Source: Chrysaora quinquecirrha
Taxonomy: Eukaryota > Cnidaria > Scyphozoa > Semaeostomeae > Pelagiidae
Length of the DNA: 64,000 bases
Direction: 5' to 3'
Assembly (NCBI GenBank): GCA_014526335.1
Contig: JACTAT010000027.1
Coordinates: 4,025,747 to 4,089,746, forward strand
Each line of letters opens with the position of its first letter. The stretch's first letter is position 1. A program made the translations under genes and the position numbers. Below the pieces are notes generated by a model that was not told the DNA's origin, did not search any database, and was given only the letters and a program-made list of their open reading frames with translations. This document shows positions 49,941-60,774 of the stretch, in pieces.

Positions 49941-50544
49941 GATGAACCTTTCCTGGGAGAAAGGGAAAATTCCAAACTTTTCAATCGAAAATAGAAAATC
50001 TCTAGTCACGCATACCGTAATAATAAATTTAAACTCAGGTTAAACTGCGTAGCAAATAACCCCCAGCACGGAAACCTGTAATCTTTGCTGCAAATGATGA
50101 ATTGAACATTTAATAGCTATCACAAGAATTCGCATGTAGGTGACTATATATATTGGCATACAGATGACTATATTCGATAATTAGTAGAACTTAGAAGAAT
50201 TGATTGCCAACTTTGAGTCATTTATGTTTAGATGATTCTCGAGGCCGCAAACTATTTTGAAAAAATATGTCAGACTTGGCAACAATATCTACTGCGCCAC
50301 AATTTCCTCCTCTCTTCACACGAAAATATGTTACACGTTAGAGGACTTCTAGAAACATCTGACAAAAACAACCCGATCAAGAATTGAATTAAAATACTTT
50401 AAAATAAAAATAAAATCACAGTAAATTTGAGCAACATTTTGTAATATTGCAGTCAAACCTTTTCTTGAAGCCTGACCGAGCCGTCATTTTGCGAGAAAAT
50501 CATAGTTCCAAATTTTATTCTCGAAAGTTTTGATGTTATAGAAT

Positions 50545-50625
50545 GTTCCTGCATAGTGGATCGAACTCACAACCCTTGGCCCAAAAATCAAGCGCATTAA
50601 TCCACTGCGCTACACTAACAGTTTA
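50545..50625 (-). mobile_element. tRNA-like sequence, probably SINE head or tRNA relic
   Basis: On the minus strand 'tagtgtagcgcagtggattaa' is a good A-box region and 'gtgagttcgatccac' a near-perfect B box about 35 bp later. The ends do not pair as a 7-bp acceptor stem, so a functional tRNA is unlikely. Confidence 0.5.
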
Positions 50626-50767
50626 TACTATTTGATGTTTTTGGCAAGCAATTGCATTTTGTTAATTATGCCCACTAACGACAACACTTAACGGCGATTT
50701 CAAAGTTTAATTCCTATCATTTGTGGTTTTATCTTTTGTTACGCGGTTTGGCAGGAAAAAGCGTCTA

Positions 50768-50803
50768 TATGCCTATATGCCTATATGCCTATATGCCTAT
50801 TAC
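50768..50803. repeat. 8-bp tandem repeat (tatatgcc)
   Basis: Four to five perfect copies of 'ctatatgc' in a row. Confidence 0.85.
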
Positions 50804-50837
50804 AACGAACACCCTTTTAATATGTCCTTCGGACATA

Positions 50838-50990
50838 AAAATCCCTAATTTCGGTTCGCATTTTGGATAAAATGAGACTATCGCTATTAAAGACCAGAAT
50901 ATCGATGTGAATAAGCCTTAAAGCACTAATTTGTAGCATGATATTTGCGAAATTCCTACTTTTTGGTAACATTTTGGGCAATGTCAAATA
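50838..50990 (-). repeat. Single diverged unit of the 111-bp repeat
   Basis: 'aaaaatccctaatttcggttcgcattttggataaaatgagactat' followed by 'aataagccttaaagcac' parallels the unit at 48655-49500. It is preceded by the palindrome 'tgtccttcggaca', whose core also occurs beside the main array near 49516. Confidence 0.75.
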
Positions 50991-51297
50991 TCACAATGAA
51001 ATTTCCAGATTCTTTTGTCTGCTAGACCCAAGATGCTTGTTTTCGCATGATTTTCCACAATCATTGATTTACTCTAGCCATATTAATAGCCAAGGAGAAT
51101 ACACAAAAAAATAATCGAAAGAGTCAGAAGAGTGGAGGTTTTTAATGTAGCTACTGTATGTGTATTGGTAATGTATTTTAACATATCATGTCACAATTGG
51201 GAATATAATGTGAAAGTAAGAAAATGTTCTATGACGGTATCTCAATTAAATATACAGTACACGATTAAATAATATTAAAAAGGTCAAAGTTCAAGCA

Positions 51298-54200
51298 TTA
51301 ATATTCAAAAAGGTCAAAGTCAGTTTCTTCAATAAAATCTCCAGATTCTGAGGATATTTCATCATCCGTATCGTCTACCAGCTCATCATTCACACTGTTC
51401 TGCAAAGTGGTTTCTTCACCTCCAATTGTAGTATTAGTGCTTTGCACAATTTTTCTTATTTCTTCGATATTTAAATGAAGATTTTCCTGAAAAAAATTAG
51501 GTCTTTCAAGCAATGCTATAGCATCAGCCAAAGCGATTGTGGTAGCAGACAGTTCTTCGGTCAGGAGAGCTTTTGCCCCAACATGATACCTTGTTTCTTG
51601 GTCGTACGATTCAGCTGCATATATCAAATTCTCACGCTTACAGACCAAGAAGTCCAGAAGGTTTTGAGCGTCGTTTTTCAGGATATCGATTTCCTCTGAC
51701 GATCTTTCCCATGTCAAATACAGGTCTACTGCTTTGACTTTCAGACAAGTCGGGACTGAATCACCAGGCTCCATATTATTAAGCATAGCACTGTTGTGAT
51801 ATATTGCACTATCGATGTTAAATGCTTCATCCTGGTCAATTTTCATATTCCTTAAGCTTGGAACATATTTAGCCATGTATACTATCTTCCTGTTGTAAGG
51901 TTTCAACAGCTTTTGAATCGACGCGACTTTTTGGTTGATTGCTTTCGACAATGACTTTGCCAGTTTTTGCCCAGCTGTAAACAAAAAATAAAACAAATGT
52001 CAAACATATTCTTTGTAATTTAATATATGTTATATATACTATAATATTTCAATTCACTGAAACTTTGCTCAAAATTCATTTAACGTCAAACAAAGTAAGC
52101 ACAAAAGTTACACATGTTAATAATTAGCTGATAGATTTCGGCTATGACTCTCCATTCATTCTTAAATTTTAGCAAGTTTGAGCTTAAAATTCATAAAATA
52201 TATATTGTATTGAAAAAATACGAGCAAGTGTGCAACTTTAGCATAATTTAGAAGTCTTAGTTTGTAGTCGACTAAAGCTAGCTCAGGAACCTATCTGATC
52301 CAGTTGCATAAGAATCTACAAAAAGCAATAGAAGTGGAATGGAATTATGCATAGAAGTTTAACAAACCAGCATGTTTCCTTTTAAGGTTTAATAAGAACG
52401 TGCGTTCAAAAGCAACACTCCGGATACTCTTTATGATGTTTTCTCGTTCTTCAGTTACAATTTCTTTAAGGATAGGCCTCACACTCTGTAAACCAAGTTC
52501 CCATCTTTTCTGGACTCTGTGCTTTTTTCGAAAGCTTTAAGATCTTTTCTGATCTGCAAAATAGCAATGCTATTTTAGTGATAAAGCAAACGAATTAGAA
52601 TACACACAGTAAGGTATTTAGAAAGATATGGGAATACATACAAAATAACAAACCATTGACTTACTTTTTTAAACAAGCAACACTTTGAACTACTTCTCCT
52701 TCTGACACATTTTCGATCATAAGAATTTGCCTGCAAGAAAAAGTTCATTAAGTAACAATTACTAGGTTTGAGGTCTGCATACAAGCCGGATGGAAAAGAA
52801 GCAACCCAGAACAGTTGAGAATACAAACCTTAACTCTCTGTTCGAGAGAATCATGCTGACATATTCTTTCTGCCATGATATTGTTTGTTCATTAATTACA
52901 TCTGCAAAATCAACAAGATTTAAACACACATATATACATATCTCTTCCGAACTGGAGGAGAGCCTTTGGCTGTATGACTTGGAGAGTTAATCAGCGATTT
53001 CATTGAGCTCTATAGCTCAGTGGAAACGTCGTTGGCTTTCTGGTAATGCAGTCCAGGTTTGAATCCCATCTACTGTGGTAGGCCACTTGTGGAAAAATCT
53101 ATCCTAGTGTTCGCCATTCATGAAAAATATAGATGTTCCAAACTTTATTCTGAACTATCAACTAAGGGAAACACTGCTCGTTTTTTGTAAGAACACTTGG
53201 CTTCATTTTTAGCCTGCCTATTTCTTATTTTTGGAGCGATTTTTAACCATTTTATCACCCCTCACCCTAGCTTCATGCTGGTGAACTTTGCTTGTAATTA
53301 TTTCAAATATTTTCGGAGAAAGCAAACAAATTTGACCTTATTTTCTTCTAATAAAAAACGTGTAATTCATTCCAAATATGCATAGTCAAAAGAGCAATAA
53401 CTTACCTTGCTCAGGCAAAGCATGATTTTTCTGCTCTTGAACCCATTTCTTGATGATAATCAACCCATCTTCAATTGTAATGACTGTAAAATGAATGGCA
53501 GCTTTCAGTCGGTTTTAACAGAAAAACATAAAGTTGTGGTTGAATGTGCACTTTGAGGACAATGAAATGCATGTATATGCAATAATATGAAATCACTTTA
53601 CTCACCAGGTATAGGCAAAGAGAAAATTAATGATTGTAAGGCTTGCCAGGATTCCAGCTGCACTTTTTTTGTTCTCTCAAGTCTTTTGCAAAGTAGTGCA
53701 GCTATTTGAAACAGAAAGAATTATCAAATTCATGGCATAAAACATTTCCATATTTCAGACCAACAATACTAAGTGGAATCATTCAAACACAACAAAAGAA
53801 ATGTCTGATTCGGATTAAGAAAATGGAAATGTTGCTAAATGAATAAAATAATATTTACGTAGTTTTTTAGCTGTCTTGCGTCCATAATACAAGAGTGCAT
53901 CAGTCAACAGATCTTGTCTGTCAGCTGCTCTCATCTCCTTGGTTATTGTGCTAAAGAATCTGAGATATGACCATAGACGTTCACATTGTTCACCATCTGC
54001 CAGTCCATTGCCATGGCAATACTTGGAGCCAAACTGCACCTTTAATAAAAACCACAAATAATCTTTACATTATAAAAGGATTTCTGTTTTATAGAATTTG
54101 AAGACAATTATAATGAACAAGACAATTGAAATGATATGAAACAAAACAGAATGTTGCAAAAGACGGCAAAATAAGAATAAGGAGAACCAATATAGCTGAA

Positions 54201-57200
54201 TTCATTTCCCTATACTTTTTGAGGTCTTACCTGACAAGATGGGCGATGTGCATAAGTGTGAAATGCAGGCAATGCAAGGTCAATTTTGCTAAGTATGGAG
54301 TCTTGTTTTGAGCTCTAGGGTATATAAAATTTCACATAAAAAGTTGATGGCAAAAATTGTTTTTACCTCAAAGACGTCAAATTGAAGGTAGTTACTCTAC
54401 CTTAGCAAAATTGGAAACAGATTGAAAGATGTTCCTTACCCTTAGATGTCTTTTCAACATACAAGCAATATCATAAGTGAAATGGAGTTGCAGTTGAGGT
54501 TTTTCAAGACATTCTTCAAGCTTTTCTTTAATAAGCAACACAGAGTAGGCAATTCTGAAAAATATTAGCTTTGTATTAATTAAATAGCAAGAACATGGTC
54601 ATGAGAACTAGGTAATACCAACAATTTATAATCAAGCTATATACTCTTAGAAAGCTACCTCTCTCCATGCTTCAAGTTCATAAACTTGTCAGGAAATTCA
54701 TGTCTGCAAACACTTCCAAACACAGCTTTAATATCAAAGAGCTTATTTCTGTTCAGGATTTCTGATGTAGCTGACCCAGCATTAAATTTGCTACAGTCCT
54801 GTTAATCAAGAAAACATAAAACTTAAAAATGAATAGCAGATAATCATAAAATATTCATCTAAAGCAGGAAACAGGGGGTGTTCTGAGCAATAATTTGCAG
54901 AGGGAGCACAGCCCAAGAACTTCTAAATGCAAACTTTTTGTGCACAAAATTATAGAATTTTCTTTCAAATTTTAATTCTAAGAAGAACTTTCCTTTTAGC
55001 TTGTGAGGCAGCTGCAACCCTGTGCTGAGTGATTTTTTTTGGTTCTTTGTTTCGCAAAACGGCACAGAAAATCTTTAATGATGGAGTTTTTATTGTTAGG
55101 TTATGCATAAATTTTAATAGTGCATTATCAACTAAATTTTCTATAAGCTTAAAACTGGCTGCATTGTGGGGCTCCTGAGAGTTAAGGGTCTTTGGCACAG
55201 AGCCTAGAGTGCCTATTTTTTAATACCCGCTCTTGAAATGAGGTAGAACAAAACAAATTAGGTTAAAGATTATAAAAAATGTAGGAAAAATCCTTGTGAA
55301 GGAATTATGTTGAAAGGAACGGTAGGAAAATATCACTGCACCTTATTTACACTTTTGGTGAACTGGTATGAATCAACAAAATGATCAACATTTTCTTGAT
55401 CTAGAAAGAATAAGTCTGAATGTCGAGATGGCAAAATGTGCTTTGAGGCTGATTTCTTTCTAACTAGTCCAAAACAAGCATCCATTGATAAAAACATTGA
55501 TCCTTTATCCTGATAAAAAAATAAAACAAAATTACATTTTGTAATAGTAGGAAATTGAAATAAGAAACATATTTCAGAATTAAAAAATGCTTTTGAAGTA
55601 ACCTTTGGACATGCAGGGCAAACATTTCCAGCACTCAGAACAGAACACAGGGCTTCAAAGTTCAAGCTGCTGTCTGAAAATCTGAAATTCAATAATTTGG
55701 AAAATGAGCAAAATTCTTAGAACATTAAAAATATGCTTTACTTACTTATAAATACTTATCAAAACTTCCTTGCTATAATTAGAAAAACTATGTGGAAAAA
55801 GCTCTTGCCTTACCTATATTCAGCAAATGTCGCTCCTTTCAGTGCACTATACAGGTCTTTACCCTGAAACAGTGGAAATAAAGCATTAAGTCTCAAGACT
55901 AAAGTATTGCATTTACTTGAAAAAGCTTCAGACCTAGAATAAATTCCTCAGCCTTGAATAAATCCGGAAGAATTTCCTAGGTTTGAAATTTGAGCTTACA
56001 GTATGTAACATTCATTGATTTAACAATTTAGAATATCTAAACAAATCTCTTACATTTTTCCTTATTAACTTTGGAATAGTTTCTTGAATACCATCACAAA
56101 ATCCTTTCAGTGATATTTGATTCTCTAACATCATACATTCAATGAGATCCAAGAACTTAAAATCAAAGCACATTTGTGGCTTGTATGGCGAAGCAGGCCA
56201 GAGATTATGATAAACACACGCAACAGGGTCTGTGACACACGAACAAAATTTGATGTTTGCTAAATGCTGTCTCCCTGAAAACACAAAAGTGAATCAATTT
56301 TCAAAAATTTTGACTAGCAAATAATGAGTCAAGAGGATTGCTATGAGAATGTTATATTTAAACTTATAGACAGCCTGTCAATAAATATTAGCAAGAAGAA
56401 TGCACTGAACAGTCTATTAACCCAACAGTGGCACCTTCAAGCAAATGCTATTAGGTAGAAGCCCTTAAATCACCACTGGCATCTGACATCTCAAACAATC
56501 AGTTACAGACCTGCAGCTTATTGTTGAAGGTGTCATCAGATATCACAAGATCACAAAATTGAAAGTAAATATATTTTGCTGATTATTTGGGAATTAAGCT
56601 ATTGATTTAGTAAAACAGAATATTTTTTCTGTTATTTTTTTAAATTTGGATGATTAAAATGCAACAGCAATTAGCATTGGATAACAATCAACATACCATA
56701 ACCATCTACTACTGTCACCATTCGTGTAGATTTGACACAAAATTGTTTGTGATTGATACCAGCAGGAAAATCTAGTACTGGTATTGGCAGCTCAAGAAAT
56801 GGACAGAACTCCTTATTAACCTTTCACAAAGAGAAAATAAAACAATTATAATTCACAAGAAATTCTCACACACTATATCTTACATTATATCTTACAAAGA
56901 GAAAAGAGAAGGAAAATACCACAAGTAACAAAACCCAAATAACTATCAGAATCCACTCTATTGTAGAACTTTCTAATTAATTAATAATAAATACTTACAC
57001 TCCAGTATTCAATGTAATGGAAGCAGTTTTTGCTGCTATGGGATGAAATTCCACAATCTTTACAGAAAAATGTGTTGGGCCCACATTCTCTGCATCTCAA
57101 AACAGCTATTTCATAACTGCAGATCATGCAAACCTGCCCATTTGGCATGCCAGCCATGCTGATTGCAGCATCTACCATACTTTCTCTGATTGATGTCCAC

Positions 57201-57752
57201 TGTTGACATGCATTTTCCAGGGCCACTTGATACTTAGTTTTTCCATCTCCATTTTGCTTTTGATTATTTTTGCTATAAAAAAGTGATATGAGTATATTTA
57301 CATCGCTATACAAGAGCTCGAGATTTGAAATTGAGTTTTGAGATGTAACAATTTTGGTTATTAGGCCTACCGTATGCAAAGATTTTCTTTTTAACGTGAA
57401 TAAAATTTTGAATTTTTATGTTAAGATAGCAAAGAAACTTACCAAAGTAGTCTATCAGGTCTGCTGAGATTTCCATTAGTCCTACTGCTTTCGGCTGCAT
57501 AATCATCGACTAGGCCTAGGCCTAGGCCATCACCAATTCTGACATCGACCAGGCCAGAATCGTAATCAGCCGCTTGAAACCCATCACTAACAGCACCATC
57601 AACAATACAGGATGATATTCTTGATAATCTCATTATTGTGTTATTTGATGAAGCAGAAACCACCTCAATGTCATCATCAAAAATCTTTAGTTTTCTTTTC
57701 TGACTTTCTTGGCCGCCATATTTGCGCTGGAATGAACTGACTGATCTCAAAC
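51298..57752 (-). CDS. KDZ-superfamily transposase gene, intron-rich (about 17 exons)
   Basis: Minus-strand exons include 57752-57443, 57272-56999, 56820-56697, 56274-56054, 55863-55814, 55681-55603, 55509-55351, 54798-54659, 54554-54440, 54314-54231, 54039-53859 and 53701-53606, then short exons near 53.45, 52.87, 52.7 and 52.5-52.37 kb, and a last exon 51974-51298. Phases agree at the junctions I checked. The N-terminal cysteine cluster is CMICSYEIAVLRCREC followed by FFCKDC, the CxC-type zinc module of KDZ proteins. Conserved core motifs follow: MDACFGLVRKKSA, FTYDIAC, ALPAFHTYAHRPSCQ and GEQCERLWSYLRFFSTITKEM, matching the DNA-cutting Kyakuja-Dileera-Zisupton transposases. The C-terminus is acidic. 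One apparent one-base loss in a T run at 52523-52528 breaks the frame. The start codon was not fixed; the first exon listed may not be the true first. Confidence 0.83.
52960..53130 (+). mobile_element. SINE family B copy in a KDZ intron
   Basis: A box in 'tagctcagtggaaacgtcgttgg', B box 'aggtttgaatccca', body ending 'gtgttcgccattcatgaaaaatata'. Closely matches the copy at 16805-16980. Confidence 0.75.
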
Positions 57753-58076
57753 CTGAACAGTGAACACAAACAATCGCATCGCGGTTGGTGTGCTTTCGTC
57801 GCTATGACAGCGGGATGCTATCCCAGATTAATCACGTTTTGCGCATCTGAGCAGGCAAAAGCAATTGTTTCCTTGGGATAGTCTCAGATTAATCAACTGA
57901 TTAATTTGGAAACATCCCATTGATTAATTAATACAGGCCTGCCATTTTCAACCGACGGTAATACGGGTTCTGCAGGGGATCCGCGCGTCAGTGTAAAAGT
58001 GATCCGCGCTTCATTTTTGGAACGGCAGAAATCGGTTGACGGATTGCAGGGGTAGAAACAAGCACAGCGTCGTGTA

Positions 58077-58934
58077 TCATGTTCCTGAGTTTCCAAAAGT
58101 AGTTTGGGTTAAGATTTTAAATATACCTTTTGGTTTGTTTTTCTGTGACTTCTCCTTCTCTTTATCTTCGTCTTCATGTTCTGGTTCATCTTCATTCTCG
58201 GGTCTTCCATCGCCTGGATTTTGGGGTTTCGCTGCTTCGGGAAGCTTAGCAGGTACTTCCGGGGCTTCTTTATCGGAGTTTTCGGGTTTCTTTTCTTCAG
58301 ATTTCTCGGGCTCGTTTTCACCTGGAGGTGCAGGAACATCTATATCTTCATCCTCGGGTTTATCTTCGTCAGAGTTCTCGGGCTTCTCTTCTTCTGAATT
58401 CTCGGGCTTGTCATCGCCAGAATTCTCGGGTATTGCTTCCTCGGGTAACTCAGCGGGTATTACTGGAGATTCTTCGTCTGAATTTTCGGGTTTCTTTCCT
58501 CCTGGAGGTGAAGGGGCACCTCCTTGTTCCTCTTCGGAATTTTCTTCGTCAGCATTCTCGGGTTTCACTTCATCGGGTAATGAGACTGGTATTTCAGGAG
58601 CTTTTTCGTCTTCATTCTCGGGCTTGTCTTCCTCGGAAGATTCAGCATTATCTTCCTCAACTTTTGGAGGTTTCTTCTTCTTTTCATTTTTCACCTTCTG
58701 GTTAACTTTACCGACTTCTTTATCTTCGGACTTATCGTCATTTTCTTCTTCTTCGTCAATTTCAGGCTTTTCTTCCTCTTCGCTTTCATCTTTTTGAGCT
58801 TCTTCGGGAGTTTTTGGTGGTGGTGGTAGTGGGGATGGTGGCTTTAGTGACTCTGGAAGTCCTTCTTCAATTGGCTTGCTAGAGGCAGCCATGAACATAG
58901 CCAGTAGAAGCGCGATCTCAACTATCAATCTCAT
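58077..58934 (-). CDS. Secreted, highly acidic low-complexity protein
   Basis: An ATG at 58934 starts a clear signal peptide (MRLIVEIALLLAMFMAASS) with a likely cleavage before KPIEEG. The rest, to residue 285, is dominated by Glu, Pro, Asp, Lys and Ser, with degenerate KPENSDEE-type repeats and proline patches (PPSPLPPPPK). There are no cysteines and no folded domain. A consensus donor just below 58127 means the last 17 codons may be intronic and a further exon may exist. Acidic secreted proteins of this kind occur among mineral-binding matrix proteins, but low complexity makes homology unreliable, so the role is open. Long frames on the opposite strand (58036-58797) are its shadow. Confidence 0.7.
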   Translation of the reverse strand: MRLIVEIALLLAMFMAASSKPIEEGLPESLKPPSPLPPPPKTPEEAQKDESEEEEKPEIDEEEENDDKSEDKEVGKVNQKVKNEKKKKPPKVEEDNAESSEEDKPENEDEKAPEIPVSLPDEVKPENADEENSEEEQGGAPSPPGGKKPENSDEESPVIPAELPEEAIPENSGDDKPENSEEEKPENSDEDKPEDEDIDVPAPPGENEPEKSEEKKPENSDKEAPEVPAKLPEAAKPQNPGDGRPENEDEPEHEDEDKEKEKSQKNKPKGIFKILTQTTFGNSGT

Positions 58935-58944
58935 TGTAACTGTT

Positions 58945-59095
58945 TTCTTCGAAACCTTTTGCTGTTTGCTTGAAACCCTTTACTGCTTTCTATGAAGCCC
59001 TTTTCTGCTTTCACTGAAGCCGTGTATTGCTTTCTTTGAAACCCTTCAGCGCTTTATCTTAGCCCTTGTCTGCTAGTTCTAACCAATGTCTGGCC
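58945..59095. repeat. Short tandem repeat upstream of the acidic-protein gene
   Basis: About five units of 29-31 bp resembling 'gaaacccttttctgctttct' lie directly before the ATG on the minus strand, probably in the 5' UTR or promoter. Confidence 0.65.
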
Positions 59096-59099
59096 TAAA

Positions 59100-59845
59100 A
59101 CGATATCACTCTGTGTTCTTTGTCTAACGTACATAGATCAGCTGGTATTCTGGTGTAATTTAGACGCTTTTCATTGTTTGGGCTTTCTCGCTATCACATA
59201 GGTCAATGAACATGTTTGCAAAATGTTCAGCAGAACAGTTCACACGTAATGTAGTTTCATGCCTGACAGAGTAAAATAACAAACAACCAACTCTAGAACC
59301 AGAGAGTTATTCTCAGGGAGGATTATTCTTATAAGAACCAGAAGTCTGGCTTCATAAAGCTCGCAATTTGCAGGGTTCAGGGGAAAGATGTTGCCGCGAT
59401 TGTGTAAAACAATCATTACTATAAGATCTTCGGTGGAAAAACCATCAAAACTGAACCGTGAAAATTGAGAAGGTTGAATTTATTTCTACTCTCAAATCCT
59501 CTCATCACGACATTATGATCTTTAGACGTTGATGCCATGTTTCAAAAGGGTTTCTAGAATGTTCCTCAATCAGTAGCCAAGGGATTGGGGTACTCCCGTC
59601 AGAGATGGCTCAAAGAAACGCAATCGATTTCGGGCGCCAAACTAAACAATTCCATACGCGACACGTTAATTTCAAATCTGGGCGAATTGATAGCAGGTCG
59701 ACAGGAAAATTTCAGCGAAACAACAAGTCATGCAGCCTAGATAAAGTTGGTAGAGGGCTAATCGTGATTGCAACCCTTGTTTGGGGTCCATGGATAGACT
59801 TGTCTCTGAAATGCCTCATAAAATGATATGCTCCCGAGCGGTAGT
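59100..59845. other. Intergenic, nothing recognised
   Basis: No gene supported. 'cttataag' near 59330 could be a TATA-like element on either strand but is far from any start. Confidence 0.35.
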
Positions 59846-59852
59846 CAACAAT

Positions 59853-59923
<71 letters not shown>

Positions 59924-60010
59924 CGAATACAGCGAGGGGAGAGACTGGTTTAGTCAGCCTGATCAATGGTTTTCTTATAAACAAACATACAACCTTCACC
60001 TTCGAAGTCA
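59846..60010. repeat. (CAA)n microsatellite plus dispersed flank
   Basis: About 25 CAA units end near 59924. The sequence right after ('tacagcgaggggagagactggtttagtcagcct') resembles the one after a short CAA run at about 25935-25995 ('tacagcgagtgggagggactggtgtagccagtct'), so both belong to one dispersed repeat. Confidence 0.75.
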
Positions 60011-60333
60011 GTCGACCGTGGGCCGTGTAGTCGAAGGCGACCCGAAGGCACTTTCGATAGCTGCTACCCGTGAAAGTAGGGGTGGGCGTCACACCTATGT
60101 CTGATCCGAAGACCATTTACCCTCATTCCTACCCTTTATTGCTGAGTGATAAGCAGAGAGGCAGTGAGTTCCATTTTTAATCTTTGGTATTACTCGGCCT
60201 TGGCTTGAACCCAGGACTTGTAACACGTGGGCGAGCTTAAACAGAGCAGTAAAAATTCAGTAACATTTCTCATTCCTCCATATTGATCTCGTTTGATTTC
60301 TCTCTATTTATTTCAGTACTGAGAGAATTATTA

Positions 60334-60758
60334 GGTGGACTTTATAAGGCCGCATTTGGGTCATGTCGAATTTAATTGATTTAATCGGGCATAAAAGCGG
60401 CATAAGAGCGACGTTGACTTTGTATGTAGTTAGTGTAGCATAGAACTTAATTCACAGAGGAATTTTTTGGTTTTTACTGAAAAAGAGGCCAAATCAAAAG
60501 GCGCGAATCTTATATTCAAAATGGCTGCAGTAAATCCAGTAAATCGATATTTTAAATTCGACCAAAATTCAACCACACAAAGCCACGCTGCATTAACGTC
60601 GAACTTGTGAATTAAGTTCGACAAATCCTGCTGCACTTAATTCAAAGTACAGCACTTTATAAAATTGCCGCTTATAAGGGTGAATTGAGGTCGAACTTAA
60701 TTAAAATTTTGCTTGAATTAAATTCGACACGACCTAAAAGCGGCCTATAAAGTGACCC
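60334..60758. mobile_element. Harbinger-like MITE with TTA target duplication
   Basis: Ends 'ggtggactttataaggccgc' and 'gcggcctataaagtgaccc' are inverse complements, extended by 'catgtcgaatttaatt' and 'aattaaattcgacacga'. TTA flanks both sides (60331-60333 and 60759-60761). It ends 17 bp from the astacin stop codon, so it lies in or next to that gene's 3' UTR. Confidence 0.8.
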
Positions 60759-60774
60759 TTAAAGATGTGTCCTT

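Noticed and set aside
49463..49984. Ile/Val-rich 173-codon and Met-rich 112-codon frames on opposite strands
   Set aside because: Both are the two strands of one (GAT)n tract.
50545..50625. Functional tRNA gene on the minus strand
   Set aside because: Internal promoter boxes look right, but the acceptor ends do not pair.
58036..58797. 253-codon Ser/Phe/Gly-rich frame on the plus strand
   Set aside because: Antisense shadow of the acidic repeat protein, which has the signal peptide and better start context.
59712..60116. Val-rich 134-codon and Asn-rich 107-codon frames
   Set aside because: Translation of the (CAA)n tract and its flanks on the two strands.
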